Part shown: piece by piece, positions 12,028 through 24,480 of the stretch
Numbering within the stretch: position 1 is the first letter of the stretch
Layout: each line of letters opens with the position of its first letter
Assembly (NCBI GenBank): GCA_029931535.1
Contig: JAQPZY010001346.1
Span: forward strand, 2,170,001-2,234,000
Source of the DNA: Margaritifera margaritifera
Lineage: Eukaryota > Mollusca > Bivalvia > Unionida > Margaritiferidae
DNA: 64,000 nucleotides
Direction of reading: 5' to 3'
Made by a program: the position numbers and the translations under genes
The notes under the pieces: model-generated
The model's database searches: none
What the model saw: only the letters and a program-made list of their open reading frames with translations
What the model was told of the DNA's origin: nothing

Positions 12028-13250
12028 GTAAGTATGGTGACCATGCATGGTTCAGATGGTATCTGACTTATAACAAGTATGGTGACCATGCGTAGTTTAG
12101 ATGGTATCTGACTTGTAACAAATATGGTGACCATGCATAGTTTAGATGGTATCTGACTTATAACAAGTATGGTGAACATACGTAGTTTAGATGGTATCAG
12201 ACTTATAACAAGTATGGTTGAACATACGTAGTTTAGATGGTATCTGACTTATAACAAGTATGGTGAACATACTTAGTTTAGATGGTATCTGACTTATAAC
12301 AAGTATGGTGAACATACATAGTTTAGATGGTATCTGACTTATAACAAGTATGGTGAACATATGTAGTTTAGATGGTATCTGACTTATATGGTGACCATGT
12401 ATAGTTTAGATGGTATCTGACTTATAACAAGTATGGTGAACATACATAGTTTAGATGGTATCTGACTTATAACAAGTATGGTGACCATGCGTAGTTTAGA
12501 TGGTATCTGACTTGTAACAAATATGGTGATCATGCATAGTTTAGATCGTATCTGACTTGTAACAAGTACAGTGACCATGCGTAGTTTTGATGGTATCTGA
12601 CTTGTAACAAATATGGTGACCATGCATAGTTTAGATGGTATCTGACTTATAACAAGTATGGTGAACATACGCAGTTTAGATGGTATCTGACTTATAACAA
12701 GTATGGTGAACATACATAGTTTAAATGGTATCTGACTTATAACAAGTATGGTGAACATACGTAGTTTAGATGGTATCTGACTTATAACAAGTATGGTGAA
12801 CATGCATAGTTTAGATGGTATCAGACTTATAACAAGTATGGTGAACATGCGTAGTTTAGATGGTATCAGACTTATAACAAGTATGGTGAACATGCATAGT
12901 TTAGATGGTATCGGACTTATAACAAGTATGGTGAACATGCATAGTTTAAATGGTATCTGACTTATAACAAGTATGGTGAACATACGTAGTTTAGACGGTA
13001 TCGGACTTATAACAAGTATGGTGAACATGCATAGTTTAGATGGTATCAGACTTATTATAAGTATGGTGAACATGCATAGTTTAGATGGTATCGGACTTAT
13101 AACAAGTATGGTGAACATGCATAGTTTAGATGGTATCGGACTTATAACAAGTATGGTGAACATGCATAGTTTAGATGGTATCGGACTTATAACAAGTATG
13201 GTGAACATGCATAGTTTAGATGGTATCGGACTCATAACAAGAAGATGATG
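12028..13250. repeat. 45-bp minisatellite, about 27 copies
   Basis: Unit 'acttataacaagtatggtga' plus 'acatgcatagtttagatggt' plus 'atcgg', 45 bp. Because the period is a multiple of three and the unit lacks stops in some frames, long open frames appear on both strands: minus 13235-12384 with 15-residue repeats such as PIPSKLCMFTILVIS, and plus 12973-13248. These are not evidence of a gene. Left units tend to read 'gaccatgcg' and 'gacttgtaac'. Right units are more uniform ('gaacatgcat', 'atcgga'). One unit near 12388 lacks 7 bp and one near 12209 has an extra base. Confidence 0.9.
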
Positions 13251-13429
13251 CCATCTATATCCCCCATCCTGCCAAAATGTCTGATAAGAGAGCGAAGAAT
13301 TTGTTGGCTATTTCACATACAGGAAATATGTATTTATGAAGTACAGTATACAGGGAAATAGGCATCATGAGTTTAAAATGAGTGTGAAAGATGGATGGAT
13401 GAATGAGCAAATAGACTGCTAAAAACACT

Positions 13430-14090
13430 GAAAGTGAAGAACTGTTAATAGCAAAAGGCACTGCTACATCGCTATAACATGTGTACAAAATTTAAAAGAT
13501 GTATCTTGAAGAATTTTGAAATTTAGTCCCAGAAACTAATTTGTGGTTATGGATAGATGCATGGAGAGACAAATGAACAAAAACATTAAAAATATAAAAT
13601 AAAGAACCTGGAATAGCAAAAGGCACATCTGAAATACTAGTCTAATATGTTCACCTGGAATAGCAAAAGGCACATCTGAAATACTAGTCTAATATGTGCA
13701 CCAAATTTCGAAGACATATCTTAAACAGTTTTGGAGTTATGCTCAGGAAATGAAACGAAAGTGTGAACAATGTTAATAATACTGAAACTGAAGAATTGTG
13801 AAAAGCAAAAGGCACTACTACATTACTAGTCTAATATGTGTAGCAAATTTCAAAGATAGATCTTAAATAGTTTTGGAGTTATTCTCAGGAAATGAAAGTG
13901 TCAACAATGAATGGATGTATGAACAGACAAATAGACAAAATGTTAAAATACTGAAGCTTAAGAAATGTGAATACCAAAAGTCTAATATGTGTATAAAATT
14001 AGTCCAATATGTGTACCAAGTATCACAGAGATATCTTAAATGGTTTCTGAGTTACACCCTGGAAATTAAAGTGTGATGGACAGATGGAAC
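13430..14090. repeat. Tandem repeat, period about 170 bp, about 4 copies
   Basis: Units share 'gcaaaaggcac-actacattactagtctaatatgtgtacc', 'aaatttcaaagatatcttaaa-agttttggagttatgctcagg', 'aaatgaaa' and 'gaacagacaaatagacaaaa'. A partial 54-bp duplication of the first block occurs at 13613-13690. Confidence 0.65.
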
Positions 14091-14215
14091 CCATTTCTAT
14101 ATTTCCCACCCAACAAAGCTGACATGAAAATAGATAAAACAAAAATCCATATATCATAAGCTCAAAGTTTCCATGCTGCAAGAGTAACTTATTCTATAAA
14201 TTAGTACCATCTTAC

Positions 14216-14278
14216 CCAAATTTTCTCTGATAAGGTCCCAAACCTCTGCATACTCATCCAACAAGCTTGGTAGTTCAT
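14216..14278 (-). CDS. RNF213-like E3 ligase, internal exon (first seen here)
   Basis: A 63-nt exon on the minus strand after a long T-tract ending CAG, with donor TTTGG|GTAAGA. It begins with two bases completing a codon from an upstream exon that I could not find. It then reads ELPSLLDEYAEVWDLIRENL and ends with one base (phase 1), fitting the exon at 10461. Splice signals are strong. On its own it is too short to identify; it is assigned by position, phase and continuity. Upstream exons must lie beyond the repeat-rich region to the right. Confidence 0.55.
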
Positions 14279-14371
14279 CTGAAAAAAAAAGGAAAAGTTA
14301 AATTTTACCAAGGAATCAGAATAGTTTCCCATACAATACTTTCCTCATTATTTCTTAAAAGGCAGTCAATA

Positions 14372-14600
14372 CAGTGAAACCCTGCTATAATATGATGCTC
14401 TGGGTCCTCACGAGTTCACAAAAAGCACTCAGTACATTGAAACCCTACTATAACATGATAGTCAGGGTCCTCATAAGTTCTCAAAAAGCAATTGTTGTGG
14501 TCCTCAGGAGTGCTCAAAAAGTACTCAATACAGTGTAACCCCACTACCCCAATATAGTTGGGGTCATTAGGAGTTCTCAAGAGACACTCAATACTTGTCA
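14372..14600. repeat. Tandem pogo-type TIR-derived repeats
   Basis: Three to four units of about 75 bp begin 'aatacagtgaaaccctgctataata' and contain 'gggtcctca-gagttctcaaaaagca-tc'. They look like a multiplied terminal segment of a pogo/Tigger-like element (compare CAGTAAAGYCC-GCTATAGCACG at 7338). Confidence 0.5.
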
Positions 14601-15090
14601 ATTCACAGTAATTAATCACTTTTGAAAAATCTGGTGTCATTACCAGTAAAACCATTTTAGACACTGGAATGACTCTAATATAAAGAATTAAATTTGCCTT
14701 GAAATATCAACTGACCTTTGATTTCTGTCTGAAAATCAGAAGTGTCTTTTTGTCAATTTAGCATGAATGAGAGGGTAAAATAACCATCATAAGGAAACAC
14801 CCACATAATCATTTTGAGATTTCTTCAATTCATAAAATGTTTTTTATCTTACTTGTTAACAATGGATTTATTGTTAACTGACCTCTTAGAAAAATGGAGA
14901 ACACTTCATTTACGCATTAGAATAACCAATCCTTTAAAATAAACTTTTTTATTTGAAAAAAAAAAATCCTAGTGATAGGAATACATTCTACTCTTGTTTA
15001 TCTTATGAAGGCCACTGCATTTAACTTAATCAGATAAATCCAACTGTTGTGTAAGTTATATTGCACAATGACTATGTACTGTACATTCAC

Positions 15091-16725
15091 CATACATGCC
15101 ATATTCCCAGACAGTGTTGGTTTTTTTTTGAGACTCAAAAAGTGTGTTTTGGGGTCTCAAGGGGGGTCAGTGCACGTGACACCCCAAAAACGTCATCCAA
15201 ATGAGAATAAGCTATCTTTTCAAGTCAGCCTATAGCAAATGACTGGAAATTCAAATCTGAATAAAAGAAAATACCATCTGTTTTCTCTGAAGCATTTAAT
15301 ATACTTACAAACAAAAAAAAAGGTAGACTTAGCATTGTCAAATAATATCACCACACATATGTACATGAGCTCACATACATTAAATAAAAAAATACACCAA
15401 GTTACTGTCTTTAGAACCCACTTTTAATTACATGCAGTCTTTGCTGTTTTCAATAGTTTAGAAGTTGGTTTGAAGGTAATGCAAGTGTCATTTGTGTTCA
15501 TCTTAGCACTCATCAGAGATTAAATGGTAGTGTTGTTCAGCCTTCCCTGAAGATCTTGTTGAATTTTTCTAAGCATTGAAAATGATCTCTCAGCATCGGC
15601 ATTACTGTGAGGGAGTGTCAAACATGCAATGGCCACTTGAGTAAGAATATCAAATTTTAGTTTTCCTGAAGGAAGATTTCCTTGCATAGGTCTGTAAAAT
15701 GATCTGCTACTGAAAACGACAGATTGTGCTCAGCAACAAAATTGCAGAAAAGTACTTCAGCTCAAGTTACATTGTCTGTCAATGACTGTTTAAACAAGCT
15801 ATTTAATTTGGGTATTGAGCTCTGCATTTTTGCTGTGTCACGATGCTGGGTGGTGTTGCTATGTCGATGAATGTCATACACTCCAGAATGACTAATGTCA
15901 ATATGGTGGTTGCAATATGTGCACGGAATAAAATGTTCCCCCTTGATGCTGCGCTTCACAAAGTCAAACTCCGTCAACCAGGAGTTCTAGAATTTTGTTT
16001 TACTGGGCTTTGCTCGCTTCGGAGATGGCTCCATATTTCCTGAATCGCTATTACGTTTCGACATGATTCCTTCGAAAATGAATCACGCTTGTACACTTTT
16101 AAATTTTATATATTGAGTAAAAATCCGCCTTCAAAGAAATGTTGCCGCTGATCACAAAATTTAAAAAAGATGGCGTCAATATTCTCAAAGAAACGGTGCC
16201 GCTGATCACAAACTTTAATTAAGATGGTTTCAACATTTTCATTTAATGCAATCAGTTTGTCCTTCAACACGCATCTCTTTGATCTACTTAACTTTTTTTA
16301 AATTGGGTTGTTCCACTTAATGTACTTTACCTATGCAAATTAGCCTAATGGGCTCTCAGTGCTCAAAAGGATTTGACACGACACATCACCCTAGCTATTG
16401 TGAGCCAATTAAATAAATCTCTGAAAGGTGAATGTTTATCTCTGACTGCCTCACCTTTTAATTGCCTCTAAAACAGGTGTATAAACCTGCTCCGAGGATA
16501 GTTTTACATGAGCTTTGAGCAGTACTGTTTACTGCTTATACATACCAGATTACGGGCATATATAATAGTGATCAAGAAATATTTTTTTAAATATTTTTTT
16601 GGGGGGGTGGAAATTTTTGTGTGTGCAAAATTGCTGAAAATCGTGTTTTTCGAAACACGATCGTGTCGGGGGCTTTGGGAGTCCAAAATCATGTTTTTCA
16701 CGTGACACGTGTTATGGCAAGTATG
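15091..16725 (-). mobile_element. hAT-like element with CATAC ends and 6-bp target duplication (copy A)
   Basis: The left end reads CATACATGCCATA. The right end is the inverse complement of CATACTTGCCATA (12 of 13 match). ATTCAC flanks both sides (15085-15090 and 16726-16731), giving a 6-bp target duplication. The 1,635-bp element carries a shrunken transposase gene on the minus strand (16064 to about 15420). Its long 5' untranslated half (16065-16725) is shared with copy B at 57827. A hairpin of 'atcgtgttt' and 'aaacacgat' lies near 16640-16662. A 6-bp duplication is not typical of most hAT groups, which make 8 bp. Confidence 0.8.
15420..16064 (-). pseudogene. hAT transposase with large internal deletion (copy A)
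   Basis: The first codon is ATG at 16064. The N-terminus is Lys-rich (MSKRNSDSGNMEPSPKRAKP) followed by a stop (TAG), then NSWLTEFDFVKRS. A BED-like zinc finger follows (PCTYCNHHIDISHSG, with HRH and H ligands downstream). The frame then runs through LFKQSLTDNV, a TGA, and AEVLFCNFVAEHNLSFSVAD. It jumps directly to the C-terminal dimerisation block (LTLPHSNADAERSFSMLRKI). A full hAT transposase is roughly 600-700 residues; here the catalytic middle is missing. Stops show it is dead, but it defines which family mobilised the element. Confidence 0.7.
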
Positions 16726-16795
16726 ATTCACATGTGTACAAGTTCATTAGAGAGATCTCTAATTGGGCTTAATTAGTGATAGGATGACTGTATAA

Positions 16796-17072
16796 CCCTC
16801 TCATCAATGTGCTTGATACACACTGTATATAACACCCTGATCACTGTGCTTGATGCACGCTGTATATAACACCCTGATCGCTGTGCTTGATACACACTGT
16901 ATAACACCCTGATCACTGTGCTTGATGCACGCTGTATATAACACCGTGATCACTGTGCTTGATACACACTGTATAACACCGTGACCACTGTGCTTGATAC
17001 ACACTGTATAACACCGTGATCACTGTGCCGATACACACTGTATAACACCCTGATCACTGTGCTTTATACACA
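16796..17072. repeat. 35-37 bp tandem repeat, about 8 copies
   Basis: Unit 'tgtataacaccctgatcact' plus 'gtgcttgatacacac'. Some units carry an extra 'ta' (tgtatataac). Minor variants include ccctga/ccgtga and acacac/gcacgc. Confidence 0.85.
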
Positions 17073-18441
17073 CTGATCTATAGATTATCTTGATTAAAAC
17101 TTAACCAGCCTCACAGTGTTTAAACAAGGACACAGTAGATTATAGTGTGGGATAAATGAATTAGTAATTCATAGATTTCAAGCATTTCAAAGCCATAGTC
17201 AGAAAATGAAGCCATCAGTTAAACTTGTACTTTTAAGTAGGAAAATAATATTTTTTTAAAGACCACTATAGTCAATTCAATGGAGGTGAGATAAAGTCAA
17301 CCATAATGCAAAACTTTAATTTAAGTTAAAATGTCAGAGTAATAAAGATTTGAAATTGATCTGTTATACAATGAAAAGTACCAAGGTGAACCATTCAGAT
17401 GAACAATTATTTGTCCAAACATCAAAACACTACCAGTCAAAATGTGTATACTTAATGATTCACACCTAGCTGGTGACTTACTTGGTCAGTGGTTCATTAG
17501 CATCTGATATATACAATAACTGACTGACAGATATTACCAGTGGTTAAGGAGTCATTTGTATAAGATCTTGAAAATACACTGTAAGATCAAATACTGTGAA
17601 GGTATTTATTTTCAAAGGTATAAATTTGTGTGGTTTTAAAACAAAATTGTTACCATATACGAAATATATGTGTATATGCCTCTTGCAAAGAAGGGGGTCT
17701 AATTTTCTACACAATGAATCACTCATCAAATCTTTATATTTGTGGTTTGTAACAACCACAAAATCGGGTATGTGTGTATATACATATGGAATTACCAAAC
17801 TGAATATATAGTTAAAATCTTGGTTTTGTGGTTGCTACAAACGTTGAATTGAAAGACCTAATGATAAATGATTCCTCTCTGGAAACTGTAGGACCTCTGC
17901 TCCACTTCATGAATTTAAGTACTGAAGGTGAATTTTTTTGCTAACCGTGAAAAGAAATTAATTAACAGTATCACTCATATATACATGGGTCAGACCACAT
18001 GATACTGATATGATGATAGTCTACATGTAGTGTGTAGATGGACAATGACTTTATAACAGAAACACTTAAGTTGTAGGGTTGGAGCAGTTTGCAGTTACAA
18101 TAAAATCTACTTCCTGGTTTGGCTGTGCATTAGTAAAAAGCCACAGTTATCAGCATACATTATAATTTGAATAGGAAATATTGGACTTGTTTCCATTGTT
18201 GTTTTAAAAATGACCCGTTTGCTGGGGATCAAAGTTTATGATTGAAATCAAATGGTATCCTCCCAAATTTGGTTAAGGCAGGAAACTAGTTTGGTTACAA
18301 TGTACCATTTACTGTAGTTCAAGACAAATTTCACACCTGATGCAATGTACATCTTATGTAAAAGATAAGGTCAATACCTGTGTGTGAGTTTCGGTTAAAA
18401 GAATAATTTATCAAGTCTGAATATTAGCATTTATAGTCAGT

Positions 18442-18472
<31 letters not shown>

Positions 18473-18990
18473 TACTGAACATGCCCAGAATATATGACTG
18501 ATTCTGGAGGCCTGGTATGTAAATATAGGGTTTTATTACACAAAAGAAATATGTTGCAACTCTAGTACATCTTTGTCAGCATGTACATTCAGGTCAGTAC
18601 ATGGATAAAACTAAATTCAGGAAAACCTGTGTGGTAATGATCTCATAGGGTATCATCTTGAAGTGGTCTTCACAAGTATTTATTTTTTTACGTATAAAGG
18701 GGATGGAACCTGGCCATTATATATATAGGTGGTTCTTATCAGAAGATGAGGTTTGAATGGACGAGTTTTGCATAAATTCAGGGGAATAATGAGTTTGGTA
18801 CTGGTTAATAATATGAATTAAAGTCCACTTTTCAAAATGTTCATTTTTTATAAAGCAATGTCCTTTCCTAAAGTATGAGTCATTCAGGTGATGTAGGTAT
18901 GTGGTATAGACTTTCAACTATAGGTGTAATTTTTTAGAATTTGATTACACCTAACTTTATTTGGTTTATTTTGCTGCTTGAGCAGCTAGA
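17073..18990. other. No gene seen; poly-A tract at 18441-18468
   Basis: About 1.9 kb of AT-rich sequence. I looked for missing upstream RNF213-like exons on the minus strand and found none with both splice sites and an open frame in the right phase. The poly-A run of about 28 is followed by unrelated sequence. Confidence 0.4.
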
Positions 18991-19420
18991 TTTATTCTTG
19001 ATGCTAATTTAGATACACCATCAACAAATCTTTTTAAAACCCTTAAGTGGCTTCCATCAAAACAGAGAGACAGCTTCAAAAGGGTTTACTAGTCTACAAA
19101 TCCTTACATGGGTTGGCTCCTGATTATCTTAAATGTAATTTAAAATTGTGGAAAATGTACATACGTATGAACTAAGATCCATCTCAAACAACAATTTAAA
19201 TTTACCTAAACCAAATTCAGAGTTGTATAAAAAGAGTTTTGCTTTTTCTGGAGCCGAACTATGGAATTCCATTCCACCCTATATAAGGTCAGTTGACTCT
19301 CCCCTAGGTTTTAAGAAGCTCCCTTGTCAAAATTTACAGAAAGAATCATTTATATGGTTTTGTGTAATTCAGTACTACTACTCTCTAAAACAATGTTCTT
19401 TATGCACCTGCCTGTAATGT
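18990..19420 (+). pseudogene. LINE 3' coding fragment
   Basis: The plus strand carries LNPLSGF-like pieces, then 'LVYKSLHGLAPDYL'-like codons near 19090-19135. It then reads MENVHTYELRSISNNNLNLP, KPNSELYKKSFAFSGAELWN and SIPPYIRSVDSPLGFKKL. The 'Y.LRS....L..PKP....KSF...G..LWNS.P..I' pattern is the conserved C-terminal tail of CR1/jockey-type LINE ORF2. Earlier RT blocks are absent, so it is 5'-truncated. Confidence 0.65.
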
Positions 19421-20100
19421 TTTACACAGGTTCACTACTAACCTTACTTCTGAGCTCTATAACGTCAACATCATTTAAGATACGCTAAAGTGGATGGTAT
19501 TGCAAGAAAGTAGACAGATGTAGCTCTACAATGATACCAAATTATGTTGACTTTTTACTCGCATTAAAAAATACAGCGGAAAAAAACAAATTTTTTTAGA
19601 CCCGATTTCTTTTAGGTCAGAAATTGCCAGTTTCAGAACCGGAGTTTGTGTCTGGATTTTATACTTTTTGGCTTTAGATCTAAAGCAAACCGGTCTTAAC
19701 TGCACACGGACAAATGAACCTTTGCAAAAAGTAGGATAAGTTTCAGATTTGGAGTAAAATGGGGCCAGGATACAAATATCGGGGGGCCAATACGAAAAAA
19801 AAAAACCGTTTACCTTTCTGCACATGCGCGAGTGTAATAGCCAATAAAAAACGTTTTTTTTTTATACACCTGAGCATCCGGCTAAACGAAAAACTCTCTT
19901 AAGCAGATGTGTTTGGCTGCATTCAGAAGTAACCCCAAAAATGCGTTCCTACCTCCATTTCAGGCAAAAATGAAAAGAATCTCCAGGGGTTAATGAGTTA
20001 ATGCCTTGTACATATTTTATATTAGCAGTAGATCAATTATCTAGTTTTTAATAGCATTGTTGTCTAAAGACACCACAACTTGTAAAAATTGTACAACATA
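19421..20100. other. No recognisable feature
   Basis: Contains only unsupported short frames. The longest, on the minus strand at 19825-19526, has no recognisable motif and no splice context. Confidence 0.35.
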
Positions 20101-20102
20101 TA

Positions 20103-21164
20103 CAGTCAAACCTGTCACCATTGGCCACCCATGAGAAAAGGACAAGTGTAACTTTTGTAGACAGGTGACCTCTGAAGGCAGGTTCAGCTCTCAAACTTGG
20201 TACATGACAAATACATGTACTATGCACCGAATATCATTAGCATTATTATTATTAGTAGTAGTATGTTATCAAGATAAATATATTTAGTTTAGCTATTTAG
20301 CAAAAAGAGAAATAACAAAATAATAAAATAAAAAGTTCCACTTTAATTGATCATGTACATTAAATCATTACTTATCAGTAGAAACGGCATCTAAATAAAG
20401 TTACTAATTGATAGCTTACCTGTGATTGTCAAACACAGGACTGACTTTTTGTTAGGTCAGCTGGTATAATTAGGCATGAAAACAGGCATTCACACTTCAA
20501 ACAATTGATGGATTATGCAGTTGCTCAAACTCGCCGAGATCAAAACACGTTTGACTTTTGCAAGAGACCTTTGATGATTAGGGAATGAAAGAAGCTTTCT
20601 GCGGCTATTGTTAATAGTATTTAAACCATGAGGGATATCACAAGTGCAGTGTACATGTTTCTCTACTCATTTGGTGTGATTGTACGTAATCTCTTACACT
20701 CCGGATTAAGGTTGTTCTCAAAATCGGCCATAATATCTCGCTTATGCTTAATAATCCTTTGGATCTGAGTTTGCCCAACTCCCATTTCTGCTGCAACTGC
20801 ACGACTACTTTGTCCACTATCCAGCAAACGAATTGCTTCAATTCTCTCATGTAAGGACAAAACTGACTTGCTTTCGAAGCCGACATGTTAACACCTTTGA
20901 GTTTGACTGAGAACGTGACTGGACTACGGTAAGTACAATTGAAATATGAAATGCTTGGAGCGGTCACTGCTGATACCCTCCAGCGACCGCTTATGGCAGG
21001 GTGAAACCAGTGTTTGGTTAGGCAACAACTGGCCGCTGACCGCTGAAAGCAGGTGACTGTTAAATATATGGCATTTATATAAGAAATTTGCTGGGGGAAA
21101 TTAGACTGACCGTTGTGACCAGGTGACCGCTGAACACGGGTGACCATTAGGACAGGTTTGACTG
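20103..21164. mobile_element. Tigger/pogo-like element, internally deleted, TA duplication
   Basis: The left end CAGTCAAACCTGTC and the right end GACAGGTTTGACTG are perfect inverted repeats over 14 bases, with TA on each side (20101-20102 and 21165-21166). Length is 1,062 bp. 'gtgaccgctgaacacgggtgacc'-type subterminal motifs recur. The N-terminal HTH part of a pogo transposase remains on the minus strand. The catalytic DDE domain is missing. Confidence 0.8.
20640..20886 (-). pseudogene. pogo-family transposase N-terminal HTH (CENP-B type)
   Basis: The start ATG is at 20886 (MSASK...). After a one-base shift the frame reads VLSLHERIEAIRLLDSGQ, then SSRAVAAEMGVGQTQIQRII and KHKRDIM. The 'L.L.ER.E.I..L..G.S...VA..MGVG.TQI..II..K..I' pattern is the first helix-turn-helix of pogo/Tigger transposases and CENP-B proteins, which binds the element's ends. 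The protein stops after about 75 residues, so there is no catalytic domain. Confidence 0.7.
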
Positions 21165-21234
21165 TACATGTAATTGTAGACGGCCTCACGGAAGATTGGT
21201 CAGTTGACCAAATGAGCTTCTTATTCAAATAAAG

Positions 21235-21236
<2 letters not shown>

Positions 21237-21291
<55 letters not shown>
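21237..21291. repeat. (ATT)n microsatellite
   Basis: About 18 uninterrupted copies, running into 'atcatcatt'. Confidence 0.9.
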
Positions 21292-21292
<1 letters not shown>

Positions 21293-22540
21293 CATCATTG
21301 ATAAATATTCCTTGCAAGATCAATATATATCTGTCCCATGAAATACATCCAACAAACTCAGTGTCTGCTTTTCTTGACCCAGTTTATTGCCCTGCCGCCT
21401 TTGTAAAAGTCAATTGCAATCAATATTTTTTGCATTGAAGTTTTGTGATGACTATCATGCTGCAGATCACTCAACAAATAGGAATGAGAAAACTTTTCTA
21501 CAACTACATTAGTATTAAAATTTAGAACAACATTAATTTAAGATTAACAAAGGCACCTATGTGACCACGTTGACATACACTTTAGACTTAAAAGGAAACA
21601 TATACTTACTAATACAGTGATAACTTCAACTCCAAGGAGATTAGTAAATCAGTTTTAGCAATCCATAGTTCCAGCGAACAAGATTGTCATTATCTGTGGC
21701 TTTAATTGATATTTAGAGACCAGACAGTGTTATATATATGTCCTGTAGATAAAAGCAGCTGGTTTTTATTGCTGATTCTTAGATATGGACTATTTAATCA
21801 TGCCCTACTCCACCTTCTTCATTATTTTTGTCTATGAAGTTTGTCAACATGGTTATCCAAAACGCTCTTGACAAATATGAATGAAAATTGGTAGGAATGT
21901 TTCTGATGATGTCTTAATGACCTGATTGGATTTTTTTGGTGAAACCATGTATGGTGAAACAGTTTTATGTTATAATAAAGCAACAAACTATTAAAATCGC
22001 CATAGATATTGTTCAACTATATCTACTTAATTTATTCATCGTTGAAAAATGTGTATAAATTCAAAATTCTTGCAGAGCAACCGTTTTTCTGCGCGTGTCA
22101 GAATTTTTCTATTTCCGGAAAAACTTCCATGGTTCGTGCCACTGAATAAAAGCCACGTGACATAAGATTGGAATGTGACAATAGGGCCAAGGTATAGACA
22201 TTGATCGTTTATGCTGTCCCTATATTATTAATATTTGCATCTGATATATATTTCATTTTCAAATGCATATTGACTGCAATACAACACTTACAAATAATGA
22301 TGACAACAATATAAAAGAAAAAAATCTGATGCATTTTTTAATTTTGTTTTTTCATATTGCTTTTTGATAACAATTTTCATATTTAAAGATGTTGTGAATT
22401 TTTTTACAGATTTTTTTCATAACAGCTTTTTTCTTCCCTATATTAAAATATTCGTTACAAATTTCAGAATGCATAGTTTTCCTCAAATTCCTGTAGAATC
22501 ATTTTTCCTAACATGAGATAAGTTCATGTTACATTAACCA
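21292..22540. other. No gene seen
   Basis: AT-rich, without repeats or credible exons on either strand. Confidence 0.4.
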
Positions 22541-22544
22541 AGTT

Positions 22545-22724
22545 TTTACATTGCCTTTGCCATCTCAAAAATCTCTGTTGTGGTTTTCCCACTAGCAAAA
22601 AGGTAAAGAAAACCAACATCTGAACAGTAGCCCTGATTTGAACAGCTAACACTCAAAGTTGTGGCAGATAATGGCATTAGTTGGACGTTTTCATTGTGTT
22701 TTCTTTGATTTGAATTTTAGTAAG
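22545..22724 (-). other. Short open segment, unrecognised
   Basis: A stop-free minus-strand stretch of about 57 codons contains NENVQLMPLSATTLSVSCSN, then QGYCSDVGFLYLFASGKTT and TEIFEMAKAM before TAA. Its composition looks more protein-like than neighbouring frames. It lacks a nearby Met, and I do not recognise the family. It could be the last exon of something or a transposon relic. Confidence 0.2.
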
Positions 22725-23030
22725 CCACCTGCTTTGGGTGATCAGCTATAGTAGATCAGTGTATCAGCAACCTACTTTTAGTGGTCGGCTATATTAAGTA
22801 TGTATATATAATGGTGCCACATATGGATGCATTTTCATTCCCAAAAAATAATTATAAATGTAGGTTAATACATCACACTTGTAACATCCTGCATAACCAT
22901 ACAGTCACAAATGGGTAGACTTAAATTTCATTAAATATGAATAGTCCTAAGAGTTAAATTTTTACATATATAATTGATAAAGTCATTTTTTTGTAAAGTT
23001 TCCATTTATGTAGTTAAGTTACTATTTTAG

Positions 23031-23713
<683 letters not shown>

Positions 23714-23879
23714 TCAGACATGATTTTCCCCCGTTTTAAAGAGGAATTCCGCTTTTCTCCTGACTTGAATCAGATTTTTTCGATATAGTCCATTTTTTAT
23801 ATCATCTCCGTTCCGGTTTTTAAAAAATGGTCTGTGTGGTCCCATTCCGCAACGATCCTTGTAAAGTATTTGTTCCGTG

Positions 23880-24480
23880 TATTATTTAACAGATGATCGT
23901 TGTAAAGAGCATTCTGATTGGTCAAAAGTTTCTACTCATCCAATGAATCTTCACATAACAGAAACTGATGGAAATGGAAAAAAGAAGAATGCTTGCAAAA
24001 CATGGCGTCTAGAGTTATTGACAGAGACTAGGACACAAAAAGTTTGGATAAAGGTTTGAAAAATGTGTGGAAATTGGAATGGCTTGAGCGGAAAGTCGAT
24101 GGAAATGTAGTTGGTCAGTTCATAAGAAAACTGAACACTAAGAGGACTGGCATTTTGTGATCTTTGCAAGAAAGATTTGAACTACACCAATTGCGGATGG
24201 AAGAGTTTGGAGCATAAAACATTCAAACTACAACTCAGTACAGAACATCAAATATGGCCTGAAGGCATCTGGAAAAAGTGCAATAAACTATTTTAAGAAG
24301 GAAGATTTCTTACATGAGAGTGCAGATGTAACCCTGTGTCAGAATATGCGCACTGCATATCGACAATACAAGGAGGAGCTTGAAAGGAAAAAACCATTGT
24401 TGAGAAGAAAAAATGGAATATTGAGCCAAAAAAGTCGGTGGTGACAAAATGAAAAGCAAAATAAATCTTTGCCAAGGCTG
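23880..24480 (+). pseudogene. Decayed zinc-finger coding fragment, possible transposon
   Basis: Plus-strand frames contain DKGLKNVWKLEWLERKVDGN and VVGQFIRKLNT. After a frameshift near 24150 comes CDLCKKDLNYTNCGWKSLEH, a C2-H-type finger resembling BED-like fingers of lineage-expanded invertebrate proteins. Later NIKYGLKASGKSAINYF and ADVTLCQNMRTAYRQYKEEL appear in other frames. Several stops are present. It lies just after the BEN-like exon and could belong to the same transposon-like unit. Function unknown. Confidence 0.3.

Noticed and set aside
12384..13235. A 283-codon minus-strand reading frame
   Set aside because: It is the translation of the 45-bp minisatellite; the opposite strand is open too, and there is no start context or splice signal.
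16504..16731. Opposed short frames on both strands
   Set aside because: They lie in the untranslated end of hAT copy A and include its hairpin and TIR.
16804..17004. Repetitive frame with CIKHSD units
   Set aside because: Translation of the 35-37 bp tandem repeat.
17480..17530. Possible 22-nt micro-exon of the RNF213-like gene on the minus strand
   Set aside because: The phase needed to join the exon at 14278 gives a stop codon.
20390..20470. Donor and acceptor-like signals on the minus strand
   Set aside because: They fall inside the pogo-like element, so they are not a host exon.
20638..21228. A 196-codon minus-strand frame
   Set aside because: It crosses the end of the pogo-like element and is the wrong frame relative to the real HTH at 20860-20663.
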